From the NCBI GenBank assembly GCA_047967505.1, contig CM106539.1: a stretch of DNA of 64,000 bases. The stretch is one strand, 5' to 3'. How positions within the stretch are numbered: the first letter of the stretch is position 1; each line of letters begins with the position of its first letter. Positions 1 to 11,800 of the stretch are shown here, one piece after another. The DNA is from Dipteris shenzhenensis (Eukaryota > Polypodiophyta > Polypodiopsida > Gleicheniales). The notes beneath the pieces were generated by a model. That model was not told the DNA's origin and did no database searches. It saw only the letters and a program-made list of their open reading frames with translations. The position numbers and the translations under genes are program-made.

Positions 1-1224
1 ATCATTTGGTATTTTCCTCTATAATTTCTTATAAAGAAGCCTCCAAATCCATTGTCCAAAACTTATTTTTATGAAATAACTTACAAAAAGTACATGGATA
101 TTCCACAACTAATTGCATTGTTTTTGTTGCCTTTGTTGTAGTCAATCTTTCATACTTTGTATATTTGATGTTCATGTTGTTAGAATGATATATCTCTATT
201 TTAAATGAGAATGTGTTGACTAAGATTATATATATAAAAGAATCCACACAAGTGAAGATATAAGGTTCTTGTTTTCTAGAAACCCCAAGTTATCTTTTAC
301 TTCGGGATACAATGTATAAAGAATTTTGCTTTCATGAATGCATCATTCCAATATTTTCATGAATGGCATGTTTAATTGTACGATGAATTACCTTTTTAAT
401 TGTTATATAATACTTTAATATGTATGTTGAGCATGTAAATACACATTTGTTTGGGAATTGGACAAAAAAACCACTATTAACATCGAAGTGTTTATCTAAA
501 ACTTTGATCTTCATGGTTGAGTTTTAAAATATCAATGTTGTAAACAATGGTTTACAATTAGCAATAGAACATTTGAAAATGTAAAAGGCAAAAAAATTGA
601 TTTCTTTCATACAAAATAGAGACTTCTTTATAATCTCAATGTAGTACAATGTAGTGTGTTTGCTAAGGAAGCAAAGTTATGGTGTGCTGTCTCTAATTAG
701 TGTGTAACCAGTTACAACTCCAAACATGTTGGTTAAGAACTTGCCTTCAACTCTTTGACTAAACAACTCAGAGTTCAACATATGTGTATCAATATCTAGC
801 AAGTGAACTCACATGTCAAAATGATTAAAGTAGAGACATGAAATTTCCACTTAACTTTGAACGTATCATGTCTTAATGAATCTTATAATGTGAATTTTGT
901 CACAAGGATTTCTTAACATCTACAATAATGGAAACATAAGACTATTGCAGTTGTTGCATAATACGAAAGAGGGGAGATTCGAAAAAAAATTACTTTTAGA
1001 AAAATAAACCACATAACTTCAACATGAAATAGAAAACAAACGTTGAAATAAGAGGGAACTGTATACTACAAGTTACATTAACTATTGAAATAAGAGAAAA
1101 AATATGTACTACAAATTAAATTAACTACTTCATAGGTCTTAGATCTAACAATCAGCTAAATGATAATGAAAGGAACCATGATTATGATATAAATCTCGTC
1201 ATACGAATACTCTAGGGTGAGGAT
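1..1224. other. AT-rich intergenic DNA, no gene seen
   Basis: No coding pattern, splice-linked exons or protein motif could be recognised. The short open frames are AT-rich and look like chance. The stretch ends at the inverted-repeat element starting near 1225. Confidence 0.6.
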
Positions 1225-1387
1225 GTCCTTAAATAAATGCTATCATGGAAGGATAAAGTGAGAGGAGATTTAAAGGTTTTCGTACTCTAAGGGTGAGGTT
1301 GTCTGATCACCTTTGGCAAGCCTGGTGATTTCTTCACCTTGTTTTGCTTGTGAGCTACTCGCATTTTGCATGCTATTTTTTAATTAC

Positions 1388-1405
1388 TCTCTCTCTCTCT
1401 CTCTC

Positions 1406-1439
<34 letters not shown>

Positions 1440-1452
1440 ACTCACTCACTCA
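1388..1452. repeat. (CT)n-(GTCT)n-(CACT)n microsatellite
   Basis: A run of CT dinucleotides passes directly into GTCT tetranucleotides and then CACT units. It is a compound simple repeat inside the inverted-repeat element. Confidence 0.9.
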
Positions 1453-1834
1453 TCAGCATCATCCCACAACATTGGCTTATGTTTGTCATTAGCACAATCG
1501 GCTCATCTCGGCTTACGTAGAAACAAACAACATCCAGATTGAAGAAGGAATAATAAAAAATCCCATCATCGACCAACAAAAAGTGACTTGAGTCACAAGA
1601 AAGAGAGGACAAGATGATTGAAGCCTAACAAAGTGTAAAAAGCACTCTACCACAGTGAGGACAGACAGGAACTAAGACCTCCTTTTCGTCTGAGAGGTGA
1701 TCAGTTTAGAGAGTGACATGCATGTGGAGCGCATGTATCAACAACGTAGGGATTAAAATGGACAAACAATCGAACAGAAGCAACGAAGAATCGACCTGCG
1801 CCTCGACGTGCTTGGAGCTCCTCCAAAAGAAATG

Positions 1835-2300
1835 GACCGAACAATTCCTAAGAAAGAAAACCATTGGGAAAACCACCGAGTCAAAGAAAACTACGGAACA
1901 ATTCCTAAGAAAGAAGACCATTAGGCAAACCACTGAGCAGAACGAAAGAACAAGCCCTACCTCAACTAGTATGTTCCTATTAGTAATGAAAGGACAGAAG
2001 AGGCACGAGCATTCAGGAGAGGGACCTTGAGTAACCACTGAGTCAAAGGAAACTTATAAGAAAGAAAACCATAAGGCAAACCACTGAGCTGAATGAAAGA
2101 ACGAAAGAACGCCCCCTAGCGCAACTAGTACGCTCCTGTTAGTAATGAAAGCACAAAAGAAGCAAGAGCATTCAGAAGAGAGGCTGTGAGTAACCCCTGA
2201 GTCAAAGAAAACCATGGAACAATTCCTAAGAAAGAAAACCATTAGGCAAACCTGTCAGGAGAACGAAAGAAGAAGCTCGAAGAGGCAAGAGCATTCAACG
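1835..2300. repeat. Degenerate tandem repeat block
   Basis: Several phrases recur: a unit containing CAATTCCTAAGAAAGAAAACC (about 1849, 1900 and 2219), one containing CACTGAGTCAAAG (about 2035 and, with changes, 2193), and one containing GTTAGTAATGAAAG. Together they give a higher-order period of about 155-180 bp. Frames on both strands stay open only because the repeat lacks stops, so they are not taken as genes. Confidence 0.65.
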
Positions 2301-2362
2301 TAGTAGGACAACCTTTAAATCCCCTCTCACGTTATCCTTCCCTATAGCGTTCATTTAAGGCC

Positions 2363-2822
2363 TTGGAGAGATAGAGAAAGGCAAAACAAACTCTTAGCCA
2401 TTTGCCTTTGCATGCCAAATTAGACTGCACTTTTCTGCAAAAGGTTTGTTATTGCCAGGCAGTCAACATACAACAAAGAGGAGATGCATTCTCACACAGC
2501 TTGAAGAAGTAAACCAGAAAGGGAGAGAAGACCAATCTGCAGTGCGATGCTCCTGGCATGAGCAGACGAAAGCAAGAGCAGCGCGAAAGCAAGAGAGATT
2601 GCACTAAGACGCCGGCGACGAAATGACAAAGAACACTAACCTCGGATCTTTAACCTAATTAGGATGAACACAATTGCCAAATACATTAGCTTTCAAACAT
2701 CGGCCTGTTTTATCGTAGAATTTATGTACACAGGCCACGCAACAAGAGCAATCACAATGTTATTTGGGTAGCTACGTTAGGGTTTCCTACTCGAGACAAG
2801 ACCTTGTAAGCTGTATAACAAA
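2363..2822. other. Presumed promoter/5' UTR region of the PIG-B gene
   Basis: This 460 bp lies between the inverted-repeat element and the PIG-B start codon. No clear TATA box was recognised near the start. Transcription start and 5' UTR cannot be placed from sequence alone. Confidence 0.35.
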
Positions 2823-5800
2823 ATGAAGCGTACTTCGAGTCGAACACCGAGAGACCAGGCAAAGAAGGCCAACAACGACGACCCAGAAAAATCTCGTGGA
2901 GAAACCACTTGGAACGACAGCAGCCTATTACTAGGTTGCGTCGTCTTTCGAGTGGTAAATGCTTTGCTGGTGCAAACGTATTTCAACCCGGACGAGTATT
3001 GGCAATCGACTGAGGTGGCCCATCGAATTGTCTTTGGGTGATAGTCTAACCCAAGTGGCCGCAACTGTAACTTCAGACAGCATGGTCTGCTTCTCATCCA
3101 AGTGGTACTTTATTTGTTGCAGGTACGGGCATTTGACTTGGGAATGGACTAGAGGGCTGAGAAGCTACCTTCATCCCTTACTCTTTGCGGGTCTTTACAA
3201 ATTACTGGCGCTGTTGAAATTGGACACTCGTTGGTTGGTGGTAAATTGTCTCAGATCAACTACCGCGCTTCAGTCCCCTGATTTTTATTTGGCAAGAGTT
3301 TTCGTTTGATATTTGGTAGCGACTAAAAACTTAAACTGAGATATTGCTACAAACTGCCTAAACATTCCACAATACTGCCAGGATGATAGAATGATCAATG
3401 GATTTACGGTTGTGTTCCCCGTTTAAAGTTTGTTACCCTCCCCCGCCCTCCACAGAGCTCTCTTATTGTGCTGGCCCACCCTGAAACAATTTGGCATGGG
3501 TCTCCGCATAGCAAAGGCTTTCATGTGCTACAAAGGTAGTCCTAAATTTTCTTACGTATTGCTAGCCACTGAGTCCTGAGTTGTACAAATTTTTGAGTGC
3601 TAAAGCCTTTGTTTGGTCTGTGATCGAATGTCATAGCATCCGAATAGCTCATCCCTGATTGGGGTTTTGCCTGTCTATAAAAAAGGGCATTTTACTGACA
3701 ATTTTGGTTTATTATTTTGAGCGAGCTGTCTCATGTTGGTTTATGAATATGTGGGAAGTCAAACGATCTTTGTGCTAACTGAATGGATCATCTAAAGCAG
3801 AGCTTGCAGTCTCCTTGATTGCGATTTGAGTCCAGCATCTTGGCTGGTGTGTACTGCTCTTTCTGAGTGGTCTTTTGCCGCATGTAGTGGAGGAATAAAC
3901 TGAGTTCTATTTTTCTCTATTTGGTGTCTATTCTCTGAGTTATTTCAGTAAGTCTTTGCTCTGATCCTGAGGGAGTTTCTTGAGGGATGACTTGGGAGAT
4001 CTAAGGTGCTTCCGCTCAGTTAGGGTTTACTGTCCAAACAGTCCCCTATCCTAACATGGTATTAGAGCCTCCTCAGCGAACCTATTGACACCACCCTGTT
4101 TCAGGAAGAAGACCTCTGCGTTCAGCGGAGAGAGTACGATTCCCCCTTAGCCATTCATATCCTCGTCATGGCAGTCTGATATCCGATCTTGAGCTTCAGT
4201 GAGTAGGTGAACTTGACTTTCTAATTATCCTTTGTGGAGCCACTTGGTGGTGAGGTCGAGTTGGGAGATAATGACAGGAGTTGAGGTGATGCCACACAAC
4301 CCACCATGACTCTGGCCACTGTGACTACAGTTGCACTTATAAGACACCAACGGATCCGGATGCAGTGAGAGACTGGTTGATGCGTGATGCGGTGGCCCTA
4401 GCCACCATTATTGGCACCACTGCGGATTTAGTGCTGCCGTATATTCAGCTTGTGAGGACGAGTTGGGAGATAATGACAGGAGTTGATGTGAGGCCACAAG
4501 CCACCATGACTCCGGCCACTATGACTACAGCTGCAGTTGTGACACCAACGGATACGGTAGCAGCAAGAGATTGGGTGATGCATGATGCGGAGGCCCTAGC
4601 CATCATTACTGGCACCACTGCGGGTTCAGTGCTGCCGCATATTCAGCTTGCGGATACCGCTTTTGGTGCATGGACCATCCTCAAGGACATGTACGAGGTG
4701 AACAGTGAGGCAAGGGTTCTAGATCTAGAGATAGAGCTCAACAACTTGCAAATGGACGAAGGGGATTCAGTTCAAGTACACATCACCAAGATGAAGGTGA
4801 TAAGAGACAAGCTCTCTGCTGTTGGTCAAACAACAAGTTCAGCTCGGATGGCCAGGCTCTTGCTTGGTATGCTCTCGAGGAACTACAAAGGTTTCGTCAA
4901 CTCACGACCACGATTGCAGGTCATCGGTCGGCACCAGTCGCATATGAAGAGCTAGTGCACCTCTTACCGCAAGAAAAGTCTCTAGAGAAGAAGTCCGAGA
5001 GATCTATCGACAAGGCCTTCCTTGCTAAGGGAAAGGCAGAAAGGGCAAGCCAAGAGATGGCAAGGCCTAAGAAGACGACTCCAAAGGTGGCAAGTCGGAT
5101 GATAGTGGAGACAACAAGAAGAAAAGGAGCTGTGATAGAAAATGTTTTGGCTGTGAGAAGCTCGGTCACATTGTAAAGGATTGTTGAAAGAAGGCGGCGG
5201 ATCAAAAGCTTTTAGGAAGGTGAGAAGCCCAAGGAGTCGTCAAAGTTAGATTCAACTAACATGGTGCAAGAGGATCTCTTTCTCGTCATCGAGCACTGAT
5301 CAGCTCATACAGCAAGTAAGGATGGCAATGGCTGGTTCGCTGACAGCAGCGCCTCCAAACACATGTCAAACAACAAGAGTTGGTTCAAAGTGTCACAAGG
5401 GCGTGAGCTTTGTACTTACAGGTGGCCTTTCCGTGCGCTCTTTGCCTTCGCTAGCGCTGGCTGCTCATCCTTTGTCCCGCACGCTTTGGCTCTCTCTTTC
5501 TCTTCCCGTCCCGACCGTGGATTGTCTCTGCTCTGATACCAAATGTGAAGATCCAGACTTCTCAAGAATGCAAATGTGTGCAATGCATGCAGAATTTGAA
5601 TGCCAATTGGCCCTCGTGAGAGTACTTGTTTCTCTTTTTGACCTATATGCAAGGCGGGAGAGAGATGGTGGATGAATGCAAGGTGAATAGAGAGAATGCT
5701 ACGTGAGATTCACAATGAATGTTGGAAAGGTCACCTCCCCATCTATAAGCCCCAAAATGAGGAGAGCATGGGGGAGGGAGACCTAGGGCAAGATCTGCCC

Positions 5801-8800
5801 AAAGAAGAGAGAGAGAGAGGGGGCTGCCACATGGGCAGCATCTCACAGCAAACCAGAGCTTAAAACCTGCATCAAAGGAGCTGAATGCGCAGGACAGATG
5901 GCGGGGCATCAAAGCCTTAGGTCTGGCCTGGCAGGAGGCAACTAAAAGAGCAGCAAAGAAGCGCAGGTATGGAGCAGAGGAGAACAGCAGGAAAGGTGGT
6001 TAGAAGAAGGGCTGGTTGGAGCCAGCCAACCAGGCCTAGGATGGAGCAGACCAAGAGGCTGGGACTCTGCAAGGAATGAAGGGCCAAGGGCCCAGCTATA
6101 AATAGCCCCCCAAGTCGGTGGGGAGGCAGGGCACAAATCGGCCAGGCAGGTCGTCTGCATAGGGGCTAGGCCCCTGCGTGGAAATAAGGGCACAAGCCCT
6201 AGTTTTGAGGCCCCATGGGGGTTGGTTTTGGGATAGACTGAGTCGGCCATTTAGGGGCTGCTAGTTGGTTATTTCAGAGGGCCTTTGGGCCTATAAAAGG
6301 GAGGCCTAGTGCCTCATTCATAGCATCCAGCACACCAGCAACTGTGGGAGGCGCAGGAGCAGCAGTTCACACATCCCCAAGTCTGCTTCCAGGAGGCAGA
6401 GGAACGCAATAGAGGCTGCAGACTGAGCTCTACTAGGGCTGGTATTTGGCTGTCTCCTAGGGCAGCAAGAAGCTGAGATCTCTGAACGGAGAGTCTACAT
6501 ATGCTTGAGGTGGAGCACGCGGACTCAGGGTTCTAGAAGACACTAGCAGATACCTTTGGTAAGATCAGAGGACCACACCTTGGTGGGACTCTGGATCTCT
6601 CTCTTTTGTTGTGTCAATAGCTTTGGAGGGAAATATATTGTTTTGGTGGATGCTATATCTGGCTTTGTCTACTGTCTACTTCATGATCTGCACATATGTA
6701 AAGCACATTAAGTAAAGAAGTTTGTGATTCCACTCCCCACACACACTGTGTGATCTCCTCGGCTATTCTATCAGTCTTTTGCTGTGCGTACCCTCCGTTG
6801 GTCGATTTCTAACAAATACCCTTTCATTAATGTCCCTTGAGATCACTCAGGTTCGATCTTTCCATTTACATCTACCCTTAGCCTATGACCCATGCATCTA
6901 CCATTCAATGCTCTTAAATGCACCCTTCCCTTCCTATTGCCCCTAGGACCTAGACACATGTGTGCACATTTTTATTAATAGATTAAGTGTCACATGTCCA
7001 AATTTGATGCCGTTTGAAGCAGTGGCTCCAGCTCCACTGCCACATGCACCACCAGGTGGCAGTGACAACTAGCTGCCTAGCTTGCCTGCTGAAATGGCCC
7101 AAAAGAGCCTGGTTTATAGGCAAGGGCCAGCAGCTTGGTTGGCCAAAACCAACCAGCTAGTCGGTTGTGCTGGCCCAAGCTTGGCTGGTTTCCAGCCCTA
7201 TATAAGGGGCCTTCAGCCCCCCTTTTCACTCACTTAGCTTTCCTCAGTTCAAGACTCAGCTCCCAGCCTCCAGCAGCACTTCCAGCCAGCGTATGTGCAA
7301 GGTTTGGGTGTCCTATTCCACAGCATAGTTCCATCTCCCGCATGTCGTAGTTAGGGGAGTGGTCTCAGCACAGTTTTGTATGCCGATTTGGCAACCATGT
7401 ATAAATAAACTATAGTTAGGTGAATCTGTTGTGTCTCTCATGCTTGAGTGCCTTTTATACTCATCTATTTTCTGCACAGCAAGTCTCCGCACGTTACATT
7501 GGTATCATAGTAGTATGGTTCCTTCTGATCTTAGTTAGGTTGGAGGGAGTCTTGGCAGCAAAGCTTAGTTATGGGGACTCGGTTAGCAGAAGAGGGAACA
7601 GGTCTGGGATATTATCTAATTTTGTATCCTGTACCTATCTCGGACTAGTGGTAGTATCATACTCTATTAGCCTCTCCCTCCCAACCTTCATCGTGGATCG
7701 GGCTGGCTCCCATCCTCACCCATATGCGTTTACATATTGCAGGGCAAGGTTAGGGAATAATTTTTATTTTCCCCTCTGGCAGTCATTATTACAGTAGTTG
7801 ATGGGTCTACCAGCCTTCCATCATGGGCCCGTGTAGATGCATAGGTGGATATATATATAGTTGATGATGTGGTTTCTTATAGTAGGTGTGTGAAGACACT
7901 TAAGGACTCTCTTGCATATGAAGAGAGATATGTGTACTGAAGGAGTGTTGGATTTTGGAGCCCCCTGTAATAGATGATATGTGTTCAGGCTCTCTCTCTC
8001 GTGTATTAGATGGTCTTATTCCAACAGTGTGGTATCATAGCCAGGGAGCATTTGAAGGTGCATATAGTTGCTGAAGGTATCTCAAGGAGAAGCCCATTGT
8101 GGTTCAGAAAGGCGACTACTGCAGTTTGCAAGTAATGGAGCAATGCAACAAGAACGAATACATGTCGGCATCTTAAGAGCTGCTGTGAATCGGCCTCGAA
8201 GTCACACATTGACAGCAGTGCATGAACCTCAGACAGAAGGGGATAGAATCGTTGCTGAAGTTTGATAAGGGAGTCGTCCAAGTGTTTTGACTTTGGCAAC
8301 CATGTTATACAAACTGAGATCACCGTCGATGTCGGATAGCTGGCAACACATCTAGTCATGGCTCCTTTTTCAACACAAGTGGTTCCGAGTGAAGAGCATT
8401 ACAATGCCACCAAAGAGGTGTGCTACTATGATCAACAGAATTGCATTTTGAACAGCTCCCAAAATCAAACCGCCAGCCACAAAACCAATTACAAACAGAG
8501 ACTTGGAGGTGCAGCTTGTTTGTTAACTACAAGAAGATTCGGGTATCTCAATTGTCCCTATGGTAGAGTTCTTGGCCGCAGGAGCTGTAACTCTCTTGAG
8601 AAGAAACAGGTTAAGGAGAAGAACATAGGAGAACAGTGGTTATGTGAAGGTAGTGTAGGCTGAAGCGACTCAGACGACTGGATAAGGAGCTATGGTAGGT
8701 GAACTCGTTCCTACAGCTCTCCTTTACGCTGGCAACCTGAACGTAACTCTCTCTTGGGGTAGATACAGCTTTGTCTGTTGAAATAAGGGTGGAAGGAGTG

Positions 8801-11800
8801 GTGGAAGGAGTAGGCAACGCTTGGAGCATTTACATTTTGGCAAGGCTTCTAGTAGATAACACAGGAGATAACGTCTCATTGCAATTGCAACTGTGTTTGG
8901 AAATCGAAGATGATTTTTTAAGAGTGCAACAGGAGCAAGAGGCGAGGCGTAGCAGATTACACATGACATAAGTATAGTTGTTGTCCACCAACAGTGACTG
9001 CAACAGCTACGAGAGGCATGACAGTGATCGAAGGGGAGGACGTTCTCATCCCAACAGCAAGGAGGAGGCTCTGATTGAACCAAGCGCAACAGCAAAGAGT
9101 TCACTCGTCTCTTCTGCTGTGTCAAAGAGAAGCGCTCTTGTCTTGAACAGAGAGTTGACCTAGAAATCGGTTCTTTTGCCAGGAATACGATTTTGTGTAT
9201 TTTAATGTTTGCAAGGGTCTTTGTAGATTTCACTGAACACAAGGTGAGCATCCAAGCCCATGTTATAAGAGAAGTCGTGTAGATTTGGAGAACAAGAAGG
9301 CAACGGGGTGTAGAGGAGAATATATATGCAGAACATTGCAGAGATCAGAAGTGAAACTCAGGAGAAATCACAGAGAGAGCAAAATTATTGAGTGACATGT
9401 GGTTGTGAGTCCTTATTAAAGGACTTTCGATCTACATAGAACCTTGAGAGACCCCTCTCAAGTGCTTTTCAATCTTTCAAGTGGGGAAAACGTCTTGTGC
9501 ATCAACGAGAGTGTTTTTTTCCGGTTGAATTCAAAAACAAAAAAAGGGACTATTAGAGGTTCACATAAAGCTTGCTGCAGCTTAAAAGTGGTAAAAGATC
9601 ATTGTTGTCCACCTCGGTTGGGAGCCAAGTAAGAGTTAATACTTCCTCTTCTTCCTTTCGCTTTATTTCTTTGCTTCAAAGGATTGGCATAGTACCCGTG
9701 AGTATCACGGTGGAAGCAATTGCCATTTGGGGTAGCAGTTGTTTGCAGGAAATTGCATATTTGGGCAGAAAAGTGTTGATAGCGGAGGTTATATGTCTGG
9801 TTGGTGAAGCATAAATGCCTTTGTGCACATGAAATAAACTTTCGCTAGTAAATTTGAATTGGAAGATGCTTATAAGGATATGTATGCCCAAAATTGGATG
9901 CGTATGATGCCCAAAGCGTGGGATAAATTTTCAGTTTGCTAAGCCATTGCAAGAGCACATTTGGAAGGCAATTTGTGGCTGTTTGATGCCAAAATACGCT
10001 CATTTACAGAAAGTTGGAAAAGCCATAAGTGCATTGGTACATGCTTGAATTTGTGCTCAAAAGTGGACTGTTAGTGCTCAATTTTGATGTTCTTGGATGC
10101 CTAAAATTTGAACAAGTGTGAAAGGGTGAATTCTCAAATTTTGATGCCATTTACCTCACTTGAAGTGAATGTACTCAGAAAAATCAGAAAAGTGCCATTG
10201 CCTTGAGGTTTGCTAAGTTGCATTTGGAAGCAAATATTGTTAATCAAGCATGGGTGAGACCACTCAAGTAACCCAAATTGTGGGTGAAAAGTCGACAAAG
10301 GATAATTATAGCGCTTGGTTCTATAGAATGGAAAACATCCTCATGGGAAAAGGTGTTTGGGGCTTGATCACGGGTGAAGATGAATGCCTGGAGTTGGCTT
10401 GGGATGAACCCTCAGATGAGCTGAAATTGGAATATAAAACATGGGTTGAGAAATCAAGAAAGGTGTTGCATTGGATTTCCTTCTGCATGTCCGATACACT
10501 CATCCCTCACCTCAAGAAGGCAAGCATGCCTAAAGACGCTTGGGATATCATTCACAAATTATAGGAATCCCCATGGGTACTAATTGTGCCGTCTTTTTAG
10601 CAAACTTTTATCTTTTCACTTATGAATTTGAGTTTATGCAACGCCTTATTTCTATGTACATAAGCTTAGCCAAGTTAGGCGTTTTATAGATGATTTATTT
10701 GTACCGGAAGTTCCTAACTTTCAAGACTTTATGTACAAAGACGCTAGTGCTTTTGGAGAAGGAATCTATCCTCGTGACTATTGTGAACGGAACTGCACGT
10801 CAAGAGGGGATTCTTGTGTTTTCTTAGATCTTAGACTTTCTCAATCTACCATAGGATTAGAGGTTGATATATACGATAAATGTGAACAACCTGAATATAG
10901 TGGTTTACACAGTATAAAAATGCCTGACATTGACTTAAACATTTTTGATTTGGTAAAATATGGAGTCATTTCTTCCCAATTCCATAGATTTTTCCGCCTT
11001 TGTACAACTAAGGAGTCTTTTATCACTCAATGTAGTAATTTGATCACTTTACTATTACACAAGAGGTATAATCCAAGGAAAATAATGGAAAAGTATGCAC
11101 AATCTTAGATATGAAGTCTTTTATCTATGGTGTATCGGCCTTAGGTATGTTTAGAATGATTGAACATAAGCTGAAAACAAAAAGCAGGGAGCTGAATAGC
11201 CCGTTTTTCTTTTAGTTTCAAAAGAGAGTTTGTTTGAGTATGCTTGTGCTTTCTAAGTTAGAAATGTATTTTTGCGTCTTTGTAGGAAACGATACATAAG
11301 TGTAAAGGTCCATTTAGCTTTTTATGTTTTGAATAAGAGTGAGAGTGAGAGTGTGAGAGAGAGAGAGAGAGAGGGAGAGGGTGAGAAAGAAAGTTTATTA
11401 AAGTCTTTGGGAGACCGTGAAGGTCTATGAGACTAAAGATAACTGATACAATGAGCATAATGGTGGCGGTCTCAAAACGGGCCAGCCAACTGTTTCAACA
11501 AAAAAGAGGTTATGAAGGACTGTGTGTCTAGTCCTGATACAAAAAATATGTGTCTACCTCCAGATGATACAAAAAAGAAGGGGGGGGCACCAAAAAATGG
11601 GGCAGAGGGGGGAGATACAGTATACATGTGCAGGTGGTGATCGTCAGAGACCAATCATAGAGGGGCCGTCAAATGGGAGGTCGGAAAAAACCCTGCGATA
11701 GATGATTGGCCTCTGACGTCACGCGGCCTAGTCGAGCTCGGTCGTCGGGGGCGGCGGGTGGCTCTGTGGATGAGGGCAACGGTAACCCCGGTGGGGCGGG

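Larger units (their letters stand above)
1225..2362. mobile_element. Inverted-repeat element (MITE-like)
   Basis: The segment at about 1225-1280 and the reverse complement of about 2307-2362 match over roughly 56 bp with a few substitutions, sharing blocks such as CCTTAAAT, GGAAGGATAA and GATTTAAAGGTT. This is the layout of a short non-autonomous DNA transposon. Between the arms are a (CT)n/(GTCT)n microsatellite and a block of tandem repeats. No transposase and no clear target-site duplication were seen, so the superfamily is unassigned and the exact ends are uncertain. Confidence 0.5.

Noticed and set aside
1706-2242. Open frames on both strands in the tandem repeats
   Set aside because: They result from stop-free repeat units. 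The same phrases are repeated in the translations.
8606-9251. 175-residue minus-strand frame as a gene
   Set aside because: Cys/Leu-rich composition without motif, no splice context, and it lies in decayed intronic DNA.
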